From contig CAJURT010000002.1 of the NCBI GenBank assembly GCA_910588875.1, positions 1 to 64,000 on the forward strand: DNA of 64,000 nt, read 5' to 3'. Every line of letters starts with the position of its first letter. The first letter of the stretch is position 1. This DNA comes from an uncultured Lachnospiraceae bacterium (GTDB taxonomy: Bacteria > Bacillota > Clostridia > Lachnospirales > Lachnospiraceae). The translations under genes were made by a program, and so were the position numbers. This document shows positions 40,124-48,787 of the stretch, one piece after another. Below the pieces are notes generated by a model. The model ran no database searches. It was given only the letters and a program-made list of their open reading frames with translations, and was not told the origin of the DNA.

Positions 40124-41545
40124 TCAACTATTCTCACCCTTCAAAGCCGCCGCCCTCTTGGCCACCAGCCGCTCCTCCATCTCCAGCTCATCCTTTCTGG
40201 AAATGGGATACAGCCACATTCCGATCAGCGAGCACACATACGCCACAATCGGCACCAGGGTCATCAGATACAGAATCGCCTGCAATGTTCCGCCTGACTG
40301 CTGCGCCAAATCCTTGTTGTACCCTGTCCAGGTCAGGATATGCCCTGCAAAAGCCGCCGAGAATGCCTGACAGCACTTATTGACAAAGGTAAACGTGGAA
40401 GAAATCACCGCGTTGCAGGACACACCGGTCTTGATCTCCGCATAGTTGGCCGCATCCATCACCGCCGACCGGCTGAGAGTATTGGTGAAGTTAAACATAA
40501 ACGTGGAAGCCAGGAGAGCCACCGTACAAAGCACCGCATTCTGTCCCGGAGCCGCCACCAGCACCACCACCGAGCAGACCAGGCAGAGCGCCTCCACCAG
40601 GGCAATCCCCCACCGTTTCCCCAGCTTTTTCACATAAGAGCCTACAAAGAACAGCATCAAAACAGAAGCAATCGTACCCACCCATCCGAACCACACCATC
40701 AGATCCGTCCTGCCGCCCATATTGTACTTGTAGAAATAAATCCGCATGGAATTGGTAATCTGGGAAGCAAACATATCCGTGCCATAGGCCAGCAGCACAC
40801 ACATCAGCGCACGGTTTTTGAACACGGCATTGACCACCTGGCTTAAGCTGACCTTATTTCCGCCGGCCGACTTTCCGTTGGCTGCATGGAACTCATAGAC
40901 ATCCAGGTTCTTCACCGACAGAGCCGACAGGATAAACAGCACCGTTGCCGCCACGGAATAGCCCACGATCACCTTTGTCCATGCCAAAGGATTATCCTGT
41001 CCGCCGCAGGCTTCGATCATCGGCAGCGCATAGGACTGAATCACCAGCCCGGCAATAGCGCCGCAGAACTGGAACACTGCCTGAATCCTGGTACGCCTTG
41101 CCACATTATTGGAAAGCATAATCGGCAACGCCAGCTGAGGAATCTGCACACAAGTCCAGGTCAGTGAATAGAATATGTAGGAAATGTACGCATAGACCAC
41201 CTTCCCCTGGGGGCTGATATTCGGCGTGGTAAACAAAAGCACAAAGGCAATCCCCAGAAACGGCGCCCCGTAGGTGATAAACGGCCGGTATTTCCCCATC
41301 TTCCTGGTGTTGGTCCGGTCTACAATCATCCCCATCAGCGGATCCGTAAACGCGTCCACCAGCCTTGCCACCATGAAGATCGTCCCCGCCACAGCCGCAG
41401 ATACCCCGAGAATGTTGGTGTAATAATACATAATGTACAATCCCACCATGTTGAAGATCAGACAGTTGGCAATATTACCGGTACTGAACAGCCATATGTC
41501 TTTCTCCGTACACTCTGTCCTCATTGGTTTTGTGTTCCCTGTCAT
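40124..41545 (-). CDS. GPH-family glycoside:cation symporter
   Basis: A 473-residue, 12-helix symporter of the glycoside-pentoside-hexuronide family (MelB-like). Marks are YIMYYYTNILGVSAAVAGTI, RLVDAFTDPLMGMIVDRT (family motif in loop 2-3) and RPFITYGAPFLG. It imports an unphosphorylated oligosaccharide or glycoside with Na+ or H+. AAGGAGGG precedes the ATG. It is the first gene of a block with a GH3 beta-glucosidase, ROK2 and a GPI-like isomerase, and is driven by a consensus promoter flanked by two identical-geometry operators. Confidence 0.92.
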   Translation of the reverse strand: MTGNTKPMRTECTEKDIWLFSTGNIANCLIFNMVGLYIMYYYTNILGVSAAVAGTIFMVARLVDAFTDPLMGMIVDRTNTRKMGKYRPFITYGAPFLGIAFVLLFTTPNISPQGKVVYAYISYIFYSLTWTCVQIPQLALPIMLSNNVARRTRIQAVFQFCGAIAGLVIQSYALPMIEACGGQDNPLAWTKVIVGYSVAATVLFILSALSVKNLDVYEFHAANGKSAGGNKVSLSQVVNAVFKNRALMCVLLAYGTDMFASQITNSMRIYFYKYNMGGRTDLMVWFGWVGTIASVLMLFFVGSYVKKLGKRWGIALVEALCLVCSVVVLVAAPGQNAVLCTVALLASTFMFNFTNTLSRSAVMDAANYAEIKTGVSCNAVISSTFTFVNKCCQAFSAAFAGHILTWTGYNKDLAQQSGGTLQAILYLMTLVPIVAYVCSLIGMWLYPISRKDELEMEERLVAKRAAALKGENS

Positions 41546-41563
41546 TGAAATACCCTCCTTGCA

Positions 41564-41661
41564 ATTATTTAATTATTTTAATTAATTATATTGCCATTAT
41601 AGCAACTCCCCTTCTACTTGTCAATAGTTCCGGCGATAATTATTTAATTAATTTAAATAAT
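41564..41661 (-). promoter_or_regulatory. Symporter promoter flanked by two ROK-type operators
   Basis: On the minus strand TTGACA (41619-41624), 17 bases and TATAAT (41596-41601). Upstream, 41639-41661 is ATTATTTAA-N5-TTAAATAAT (perfect 9-5-9). Downstream, 41564-41586 is ATTATTTAA-N5-TTAATTAAT (one mismatch). Their centres are 75 bases apart, close to seven helical turns, which would suit repression by looping. Confidence 0.75.
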
Positions 41662-41705
41662 ATATAATAACTGCCTTATCTTGTGCAGATATCCTTCTTT
41701 CAAAC

Positions 41706-41774
41706 AAAAAAATCTGCCCCCTTCCAGGCAGCAAACTCTTACTGTTTCACTTATCTACCTGAAAGGGAGCAGAT
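41706..41774 (-). terminator. Terminator of the MFS carrier gene
   Basis: On the minus strand ATCTGCTCCCTTTC pairs with GGAAGGGGGCAGAT, followed by TTTTTTTG; 53 bases past the MFS stop codon. Confidence 0.75.
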
Positions 41775-41826
41775 CAAAATGGTGAAATTCAAAATAAAGT
41801 AAACCTTCAAAGTACGGATACTCTCA

Positions 41827-43056
41827 TCACGCCACAGCGCGTCTGTTCTTCAGCACCACCGCCCCCAGCAGCAAAAGACTGTTCACCAAAAGGAAGCAGA
41901 CAGCAGCCGCAAATGCATACTGATAAGTTCCAAACAGGTCATAGAGATATCCGATGACCGCCAGAGAACTGGAACTTCCCACGCTGGTGAAAAAGCCGAT
42001 GACCGCATATGCCTTGGCATAATGTTCATTTCCGAAGAAATACCGGGTCAGCAAGGGAATTCCCACCGCCGCCACGGCAAATACAGAGCCAAACAAGAAG
42101 GCGGCAATCAGAAGCGAAGTGGTACCGGCTCTTGTTCCGGCCATCAGCACCAGTATGGAAGCGGCATTGGTTCCCATCATCACCAGGTTTGCCTTTACCG
42201 GGCCCAGCCGGTCACTGAGAAAGCCGATGACCAGCTTGGTGCAGATATTGCCGATCATCGAACATGACATCAACGCCGCCCCAAAGGTCTCCACCAGCCC
42301 AAGGGACTGGGAATAACCGGAAAAATGCTGGGTGATTCCTGCAATGGACGTCAGCAGCACCGTAAAGATACACATAATGATAAAATTGGTCTCCCAATAA
42401 GAAAACGTACTCTTCCCGGTGTCCGCTGCCTTCTCCTTCTGCCCCTTTGGCTGCTCCTCATATCCATAGGGCTTTAACCCCCGCTCTCCCGGGGTCATGG
42501 AGTAGGGCAGGATTAAGGCAGGCAGGGAAAATACCAGAACCAGTCCGCTCATGACCAGATAGGCAATTTCCCACCCGGATGAAGCAATTACGGTGCTGAG
42601 AACAGGCGAACAGATGGCCCCGCTAAGTCCGCTGAAGCTGAGAGCCATACCGATGGCCGTGCCGTTTTTCTTCTGAAACCACTGATTTACAAGCATGGTG
42701 ATGGGCACGGTGCTGTATAAGCCCACACCGACTCCCCTTAAGACACCCAGAACGTAAAACATACCGATGCTTCTGGCCACGCTCATCAAAGCCGTGGCTC
42801 CAGCGCTTAAGAGAATCCCTGCAATCATAATGGGCTTAAAGGGAAAACGCTTTGACAGCCAGGGCACCCAGAGAGCCACCACCGCCGTACTCATAAGAGA
42901 CAGTGTGGCATGAAAAGCGAAGGTTCCCCTCAAGACTCCAAGATCCTCGGAAACGGCTGCATAAAATACGCCTACTGAATTGCTGCATATTCCTAAGGAA
43001 CTTGCCGCCAGACCACAGGCGATCATCAGAATCCAAATATACTCTTTTCTTTTCAT
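41827..43056 (-). CDS. MFS carrier, oxalate/formate antiporter-like group
   Basis: A 409-residue major facilitator with 12 helices. GICSNSVGVFYAAVSEDLG at the start, VLRGVGVGLYSTVPITMLVNQWFQKKNGTA (loop typical of the OFA and monocarboxylate-carrier group) and a central cytoplasmic loop near residue 200. It probably carries a small organic acid; the substrate is not predictable. GGAGG lies 8 bases before the ATG. It follows a broken flavoenzyme gene and a divergent PucR regulator, so the set may have served breakdown of an organic acid or aromatic compound. Confidence 0.88.
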   Translation of the reverse strand: MKRKEYIWILMIACGLAASSLGICSNSVGVFYAAVSEDLGVLRGTFAFHATLSLMSTAVVALWVPWLSKRFPFKPIMIAGILLSAGATALMSVARSIGMFYVLGVLRGVGVGLYSTVPITMLVNQWFQKKNGTAIGMALSFSGLSGAICSPVLSTVIASSGWEIAYLVMSGLVLVFSLPALILPYSMTPGERGLKPYGYEEQPKGQKEKAADTGKSTFSYWETNFIIMCIFTVLLTSIAGITQHFSGYSQSLGLVETFGAALMSCSMIGNICTKLVIGFLSDRLGPVKANLVMMGTNAASILVLMAGTRAGTTSLLIAAFLFGSVFAVAAVGIPLLTRYFFGNEHYAKAYAVIGFFTSVGSSSSLAVIGYLYDLFGTYQYAFAAAVCFLLVNSLLLLGAVVLKNRRAVA

Positions 43057-43206
43057 TTTCTAAACCTCCAATCCCCCGGCTCCGGGACTTTCTATGGAGA
43101 GCCGGTTGTACTGGTTAAGCCTCCGATGCAGCGCTGCACCGGAGTATAACCGTCTGGGGCCTCCCCAAAGAGGAAGCCCCAGACAGCGGAAATGATCCGA
43201 TTTCCG

Positions 43207-43974
43207 TTAGATATTCAGGCACAGAATATACGCGGACCAGATGCTTCTCAGCAGATTGGCCGGTAAAGCCGCATCTCCGATCAGATGCACATGATCGCCT
43301 TTCACTGTCTCATACAATTCCTGGTCGGGAGCATAGCCCACGGATACGATCACCGTGTCAGCCTCCACCGGCTGTACGGTTCTGTGGATACCCGGCAGGT
43401 TCTGGCAGATGGCCCGTCCACGGATATTAGGCTCATTGTAGGTAACGGTCTCTATGTAAGCCTTCCCGTCCTCGTATTTGACCACATGAGAATTCTTAAG
43501 AATATCTACCTTATAATATTCCATCAGATCCATCAGGCAGTTATAGTTGGGCGCGGCCAGTCCTTCCACATTGAGAATGGTGGGGCATGCCTCTACCAAG
43601 GTCACCTTCTTATTCTTCCTTGCCAGATCATAGGCCAACTCGCATCCGGTGAGACCGGCGCCTACGATCACCACATTCTGATCCTGAATGTTCTGGTTCA
43701 TCAGCACATCCACCGCATAACGGACATTTGGCTGGTCAAATCCGGGGATGGACAGCTTCTTCTCTTTGGCTCCGGTGGCAACGATGACTTCGTCATAACC
43801 GGCTTTGTTCTCCGGCTTGAATTCCGTATTCAGCAGCACGTTGACCCCTGCGTCCCTTACCTGCTTTCTGTACCACTCAATCAGGCGGCGGTCGTCCTCC
43901 TTGAAATCAAAAGCTGCCGCGGCAATGAATACGCCTCCCAGCACATCCTTTTGGAGGATTGGCAACGATGACAA
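43207..43974 (-). pseudogene. C-terminal half of an NADH:flavin oxidoreductase (enoate reductase type)
   Basis: About 255 residues of the FAD/NADPH domain of the old yellow enzyme/2,4-dienoyl-CoA reductase family: DVLGGVFIAAAA, VIVATGAKEKKLSIPG, NVVIVGAGLTGCELAYDLA (second dinucleotide motif) and HVHLIGDAALPANLLRSIW at the end. The N-terminal FMN barrel and first FAD motif, some 390 residues, are missing. Homology begins at the LGG segment, with only a TTG and no ribosome site. Immediately upstream is the divergent PucR promoter region, so a deletion joined the two. Not expected to be functional. Confidence 0.75.
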
Positions 43975-44122
43975 CCAAAATGGGATCTTTGCTGCATATT
44001 ACCGGAAATTCCCGCAAAAAATCATCGTTTTTTGCCTGTTTTTCTCAAAGTATTTCCTTTTTCCCCATCCTGTGCTACAATCGATCTGCGAAAATATTCT
44101 CCCAAAAATAAAGGAGCCACTT

Positions 44123-45304
44123 ATGGGAATTTTAATCAAAAGCATCCTGGAACTTCCTGTCATGGAGCAGGCACGGCTGCTGGCCGGATCCTCCGGCCAG
44201 CAGCGGACGGTTGAGGGAATTTCCCTTTTGGAAAGTACGGACAGCACAAAATATCTGACGAAAAACACGCTGGTTCTCAATAATTCCCAGTTAATCAAGG
44301 ACAACCCGGAGTGGAGTGTAAACCTGATCTATGCGCTGCACAAAAAGGGCTGTTCCGGTCTGGCCGTCAAAGTCGGCCGCCATGTAGCCGAATTGCCAAA
44401 ACCGCTCCTGTCCTCTGCCGAAAAGCTGGGATTTCCGGTGATTGCCCTGCCTCCCCAATGTATTTCCTCAGAACTGATCACCACCATCACCTATGAGGTC
44501 TTCCGCAGCCAGTATCATGACCCTTCTTTCAGCTATGACCAGGATTTTCTGATGTCTCTGCTGCTGGATAGTGATAATAGCATGGTGCTTCGCAACCAGG
44601 GAGTTGCCCTGGGATGGAGTTTAAAAAAATGCCTTGGAGTTGCCATTCTTTTCCCCCTTTTTCCTGATGCCCAGCCCCGGATACAGGAATTAAGCAGGCA
44701 GCATGGCTTCACCTGGGTGCTTCCCACCCAGCGCCATTATATTCTGGTCAGCGACCTGCAAAGGACAAAAGAACCTGAGAAATTCCTGGAACAGTCTGCC
44801 TTTCATTTTGCCGATTCCCTTGGGAAGGAACTGCCGGAATATGTGTTTCATATCGGTGTGGGGCAAACCTATCAGAAGCTTTTGTATGCATCGAGAAGCT
44901 TTAAGGAGGCCCAGATTGCCCTTACCGTAAATATAGGGGAACAGAAGGAACAGAAGTGCCCTGTCACCTGCTTTTCAAGAATGGGCATACTCCGCATTCT
45001 TTTAAATCCGGACAACAAGGAAGAATTAGAAGAAATCGCCTATCAATCCATCCATATTTTGGCAGAGTACGACCGGGAAAACGGAACCGAATACTACAAA
45101 ACCTTTCTCTGCTTCTATGAACATAATTGTTCCATCAAAGAAACGGCTGCCGCCTTATATGTCCATTATAATACCATCCGTCACCGGCTTTCCGCGATCA
45201 ACCATATCCTCGATGTACCTGCCACCACCAGCTACTCCCTGAGTATTCACGTGCTGATGCTCATTGAGCAATGGAGGAAAATATTCAACGAGATCCGCTA
45301 CTGA
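44123..45304 (+). CDS. PucR-family transcriptional regulator
   Basis: A 393-residue regulator: N-terminal PucR purine-catabolism-like domain (KSILELPVMEQARLLAGS... LESTDSTKYLTKNTLVLNN), a middle GGDEF-like CdaR region, and a C-terminal PucR helix-turn-helix (CSIKETAAALYVHYNTIRHRL). The long upstream frame is ignored because ATG 44123 follows AAAGGAG by 6 bases. Such proteins activate catabolic genes for purines, amino acids or gluconate-type acids. Its neighbours on the other strand are a broken flavoenzyme and an organic-acid-type MFS carrier, so part of its regulon may be lost. Confidence 0.9.
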   Translation: MGILIKSILELPVMEQARLLAGSSGQQRTVEGISLLESTDSTKYLTKNTLVLNNSQLIKDNPEWSVNLIYALHKKGCSGLAVKVGRHVAELPKPLLSSAEKLGFPVIALPPQCISSELITTITYEVFRSQYHDPSFSYDQDFLMSLLLDSDNSMVLRNQGVALGWSLKKCLGVAILFPLFPDAQPRIQELSRQHGFTWVLPTQRHYILVSDLQRTKEPEKFLEQSAFHFADSLGKELPEYVFHIGVGQTYQKLLYASRSFKEAQIALTVNIGEQKEQKCPVTCFSRMGILRILLNPDNKEELEEIAYQSIHILAEYDRENGTEYYKTFLCFYEHNCSIKETAAALYVHYNTIRHRLSAINHILDVPATTSYSLSIHVLMLIEQWRKIFNEIRY

Positions 45305-45399
45305 TCTCTGTGAGCCCAGCCGTTCACCAGCACGGACATCCAGCCCTGTCACTGGCAGGCTTCTGTGTTCCTGACAGTGAAAAAAAGTCCAGTTGAAAA

Positions 45400-45428
45400 T
45401 AAAAAAGAATCCTGCAAAGCAGGATTCT
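45400..45428 (-). terminator. Terminator of the Gfo/Idh/MocA operon
   Basis: AGAATCCTGC-AAA-GCAGGATTCT, a 10-bp perfect stem with a 3-base loop. On the minus strand it is followed by TTTTTTATTTTC. It also lies 102 bases past the PucR gene on the plus strand. Confidence 0.8.
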
Positions 45429-45535
45429 CCGCCTGCGGCGGGTGGCTTCAGCCACATCATTCCTCTCCGCCGCAGTGCGATCCTCGCGGAGCGTTTTCTT
45501 CCATAGGACGCAATTTCCTATGGAAGAAAAAAACA
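45429..45535. repeat. Cluster of nested hairpins
   Basis: GCGGCGG...CCGCCGC encloses GTGGCTTCAGCCAC (45441-45454 region). Next come GCGATCCTCGCGGAGC and TTTTCTTCCATAGG (45494-45507) pairing with CCTATGGAAGAAAA (45517-45530). Three hairpins in about 100 bases with no coding frame that resembles a protein; probably a dispersed palindromic unit. Confidence 0.55.
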
Positions 45536-45621
45536 GATCAGCCCCGGCAGCTTCCTGCCAGTTCTGGTCTGTCTCTCCTTCATTTACAAACTCTAAGTTC
45601 TCCGGAATGTGCCTGAAACTC

Positions 45622-46599
45622 TTATCCCTGCTCCATGGGATACACAATCCCCCACTGCCTGCGCAGTTCATCCATCCACCGGAGCATCCGCAGGGTCTCC
45701 TCATGGGGCATCTGGGGACACTCCAACTCCCCCTGTTCGATGGCATGGACACAGGCCTCCACCTCGTACTCATAGCCGGTGATCTGCTCCGGTGTCTCGT
45801 AGGATGCCACCAGCCTTCTCTCCGTGTCAAACACCTTGATGCCCTCGCAGTTGTTGATATTCTCCGTCTCAATATATCCCTTGTCCCCGTAGATGATCCC
45901 CCGGCGGTCACTTAAGCTGCGGGCGCTGGAATTGAGCGCCGCCATCCTTCCGTCCCGATACAGTATGGTGATATTCTCCTGCATGTCCATCCCGTATTCA
46001 TTGAAGGTGGCGGTCCCGGTGATCCTCTCGATGTCCTCCCCAAAGGCCATAGAGGCAAAATTCAGGGTGTATATGCCGATATCCAGCAATGCTCCCCCGG
46101 CCAGTTCCGGCTTTTTGATCCGCTCCTTATGGTCGATGATATAGCTGAGGTTGGCCGTCAGCATATAAGGATTGCCGATGATGCCGCTGGCCAGCACCTC
46201 CTCTAAGGTCTTTCTCATGGGCATATATCTTGTCCAGATCGCCTCCGTCAGAAGAAGCCCCCTCTCCTTTGCCATGGCAAACAACTCCCGTGCCTGTCCC
46301 TCATTGACCGTAAAGGCCTTCTCGCAGAGCACATGCTTTCCGTGCTCCAGACACAGCTTCACATGGTCATAGTGGTGGGAATGAGGAGTCGCGATATATA
46401 CCAGATCCACCTCCGGATCCTTCACCATCTCCTCATAGGAGCCATAAGCCTTCTCAAATCCATACTTCTCTGCAAAGGCCTTTGCCCGCTCGTAGTCCCT
46501 GGCCGCAATGGCATACCGTCCCACCGTATCCATTCCCTGCAGGGTTCTCCCCATAAAGCCGGCTATCCTGCCTGCGCCGATGATCCCCATCTTTACCAT
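45622..46599 (-). CDS. Gfo/Idh/MocA-family oxidoreductase
   Basis: A 325-residue NAD(P)-dependent dehydrogenase with an N-terminal Rossmann fold (MGIIGAGRIAGFMG), DLVYIATPHSHHYDHVKLCLEHGKHVLCEKAF (family EKP-like motif as EKAF) and a C-terminal sheet domain (GGALLDIGIYTLNFA). The reaction is oxidation/reduction of a sugar, sugar alcohol or derivative; the exact substrate is unknown. ATG 46599 has AAGGAGG 9 bases upstream. It is downstream of nagA and a NagB-like gene and may act on a related amino sugar. Confidence 0.9.
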   Translation of the reverse strand: MVKMGIIGAGRIAGFMGRTLQGMDTVGRYAIAARDYERAKAFAEKYGFEKAYGSYEEMVKDPEVDLVYIATPHSHHYDHVKLCLEHGKHVLCEKAFTVNEGQARELFAMAKERGLLLTEAIWTRYMPMRKTLEEVLASGIIGNPYMLTANLSYIIDHKERIKKPELAGGALLDIGIYTLNFASMAFGEDIERITGTATFNEYGMDMQENITILYRDGRMAALNSSARSLSDRRGIIYGDKGYIETENINNCEGIKVFDTERRLVASYETPEQITGYEYEVEACVHAIEQGELECPQMPHEETLRMLRWMDELRRQWGIVYPMEQG

Positions 46600-46650
46600 A
46601 TCTGTATGCCTCCTTGTCATAATTTTAACCGTCCGGGGTCATGGTATTGC

Positions 46651-47802
46651 TCAGCCTCTGAAGCAGCACTCCCCCTTCACATAGGTAGCCTCAATCCGGC
46701 ACTCCCCTTCCAGCACCACCAGATCTGCATCCTTCCCTTCTTCCAGGGAGCCTACCCGGTCATACACACCCACCAGTTTTGCCGGGTTCTCTGTCAGCAG
46801 CGGCAGGATCTCCTCCAAAGGACGCCCGGTAAAGGCCAGCAGATTCTCCAAAGCTTTTCCGGTTGTCAGGGTGCTTCCGGCGCGGCTTCCCCCATTTGCC
46901 AGGCGGGCATCCCCGTCCACCACCACCACATCATTGACTCCCAGCTTATAATTCCCGTCCGGCAGCCCGGCAGCCATGATGGAATCCGTGATGGCCACCA
47001 CACGGCCGGTTCCCTTAGTCTTTAAGATCAGGCGCACGGTTCCGGGATGGAGATGGCGCCCGTCACAGATCATCTCACAGTATACCTTGTCGTCCTCCAG
47101 CACCGCCCCCCAGATGGCCGGCTCATGCTGATGCAGAAGCCGCATGGCATTGCTGGTATGGGTTGCCCCCATGGCTCCGTTGGCGATGGCTTTCCTGGCT
47201 GTCTCATAATCGGCTCCCGAATGGCCGATTGCCACCACCATCCCCAGGCGGCACAGTTCCGGGATAAAATCCACCATCCCTTCAATCTCCGGGGAAACGG
47301 TGATATAGCGTATCTCCCCACCCGCCGCCTCCTGGTACTCCCGCACCAGTTCCCGGTTCGGCTTCTGCAGCAAATGCTCCGGCATTGCCCCTTTATATTC
47401 CGGGCTCAAGAAAGGCCCCTCCAGGTGGATCCCCATCAGCCTTGACCCCTTATGCTCCAGATTCTTCCACCGCTTATACTCCTCAATGCACCACAAAGTC
47501 TGCTCCCTGGTGTCCGTCAGAACCGAACACAGCCAGCCCGTTGTCCCCTGCTCTGCATGGAACCGGCAGATCTTCTCATAGTCCTCTGCAGTGGCGGCAT
47601 TCACATCCACCCCCACTGCCCCGTGGGTATGAATGTCCAGAAATCCCGGCACAATCCGCTTTCCTGTCACATCCACCACCTGGGCATCCGCCTCCGGCAA
47701 TCCTGTGCCGATACCTTTGATCACACCGTCCTGCATCAGCAGATCTGCCCGTACAAACTCATGCCCCTGATACACCATACCGCCCTTCAATAATACTGCC
47801 AC
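46651..47802 (-). CDS. nagA: N-acetylglucosamine-6-phosphate deacetylase
   Basis: Removes the acetyl group from GlcNAc-6-phosphate to give glucosamine-6-phosphate. The 383-residue amidohydrolase has the metal motif PGFLDIHTHGAVGVDVN, then LEGPFLS, GHSGADYE, THTSNAMRLLHQHEPA (where E. coli has HLFNAM), VKIICDG-type HLHPG (CDGRHLHP) and the catalytic Asp in AITDSIMAAG. The GTG start follows GGAGG by 8 bases. It is directly upstream of the oxidoreductase and downstream of the NagB-like gene, forming an amino-sugar operon. Confidence 0.94.
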   Translation of the reverse strand: MAVLLKGGMVYQGHEFVRADLLMQDGVIKGIGTGLPEADAQVVDVTGKRIVPGFLDIHTHGAVGVDVNAATAEDYEKICRFHAEQGTTGWLCSVLTDTREQTLWCIEEYKRWKNLEHKGSRLMGIHLEGPFLSPEYKGAMPEHLLQKPNRELVREYQEAAGGEIRYITVSPEIEGMVDFIPELCRLGMVVAIGHSGADYETARKAIANGAMGATHTSNAMRLLHQHEPAIWGAVLEDDKVYCEMICDGRHLHPGTVRLILKTKGTGRVVAITDSIMAAGLPDGNYKLGVNDVVVVDGDARLANGGSRAGSTLTTGKALENLLAFTGRPLEEILPLLTENPAKLVGVYDRVGSLEEGKDADLVVLEGECRIEATYVKGECCFRG

Positions 47803-47860
47803 TTCACATACCTCCTTCTAAAACTTATTGTACTCCTGATATTTCGTCCTGCCGCCTTTA

Positions 47861-48682
47861 TCAGTCCTCCAGCCGCGCCACATACTCCGTAAAGGTCAGG
47901 GTAATATCCTCATGCCCCCGCAGAAGGCTCACCGGGAAATCCGCCGTGGTCTCCCCATACCCGGCCCGGCGCACCACTGCCCGGTGCCAATTCCTAAAGC
48001 ACCCCAGTCTGATCTTCCTGGCATGGGCAATCTCATAGATTCCCACAGTCACGCAATATTTCGGCATATCCTCCAGGGCTCCGCCGAAATCCCCGATGGC
48101 ATTGGCCGCCCGGGTCTCCGGGCTGATCTTAAGCACCCGGGTCTTCTGCGCCAGGAATTCTTCCCCGCTCAGCGACCCATCCGCCTCGTTAAATGCCACA
48201 TGGCCGTTGATTCCAATCCCGCCAAAAGCGATATCCACACCCCCCAGTTCCTCGATCAGCTGAGGCACCCGCCCCACATCCTCCGGATCCGGGAATATCC
48301 GCTGCTCCTTTGGCATCACCAGTTCCGGCCTGATCTTTGAGTACACCACCCTGTCCATAAATCCTCTGAAGCTTAAAGGATGGTCTTTGGGAATCCATTT
48401 CTTATCATCATCCAGATATTCATCCATATTGATAAACCACACATCCTTCAGGCTGATTCCCTGGGTGTTCACCATGTCCACAAAATAGGGATACTGCCCC
48501 ACAGGCCCCACCGGGCAGATAAAAACCGTCCGCCTTCCCTTTTCATTATTTGCCTGAATCTCCTCCGCCATCTGCCCCGCCATCTGACGGAACACAGCCT
48601 CATTGTCCTCCATGCAGAACAGCCTCATCTTAGGCGCTGCCAAAAGCTGCTCCTTATTGTAACCATAATATTCGTGCCTCAT
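47861..48682 (-). CDS. NagB-like glucosamine-6-phosphate isomerase/deaminase
   Basis: A 273-residue protein of the glucosamine-6-phosphate isomerase/6-phosphogluconolactonase superfamily. FICPVGPVGQYPYFV replaces the usual GLATGSTP-type phosphate loop. WFINMDEYLD and GGIGINGHVAFNEADG (catalytic His/Glu block) are kept. It is more distant from NagB than the gene at 891-1634 and may prefer another amino-sugar phosphate. ATG 48682 is chosen for GGAGGG 7 bases before it. Together with nagA it completes the path to fructose-6-phosphate. An array of five degenerate repeats lies in front. Confidence 0.85.
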   Translation of the reverse strand: MRHEYYGYNKEQLLAAPKMRLFCMEDNEAVFRQMAGQMAEEIQANNEKGRRTVFICPVGPVGQYPYFVDMVNTQGISLKDVWFINMDEYLDDDKKWIPKDHPLSFRGFMDRVVYSKIRPELVMPKEQRIFPDPEDVGRVPQLIEELGGVDIAFGGIGINGHVAFNEADGSLSGEEFLAQKTRVLKISPETRAANAIGDFGGALEDMPKYCVTVGIYEIAHARKIRLGCFRNWHRAVVRRAGYGETTADFPVSLLRGHEDITLTFTEYVARLED

Positions 48683-48697
48683 AACCATTCCCTCCAT

Positions 48698-48787
48698 TTT
48701 AGGTAATACCTTCCTGATTTACGTAATGCCCTGCATTTAACACAATTCCTCATCTTTAGCGCAATGCCCCGCCTTTAAAGTAATGCC
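48698..48787 (-). repeat. Five tandem GGCATT-TAAA repeats before the NagB-like gene
   Basis: Read on the minus strand, five units follow each other at 18-20-base steps: GGCATTACTTTAAA, GGCATTGCGCTAAA, GGAATTGTGTTAAA, GGCATTACGTAAA and GGTATTACCTAAAA. TTTA marks (plus strand) start at 48698, 48718, 48736, 48755 and 48774. Near two-turn phasing suggests an array of binding sites for a regulator such as the adjacent response regulator, or a degenerate minisatellite. The array fills the whole gap between the two genes. Confidence 0.6.

Noticed and set aside
45324..45911. 195-codon minus-strand frame
   Set aside because: Arg-rich shadow overlapping the oxidoreductase gene end and the hairpin cluster.
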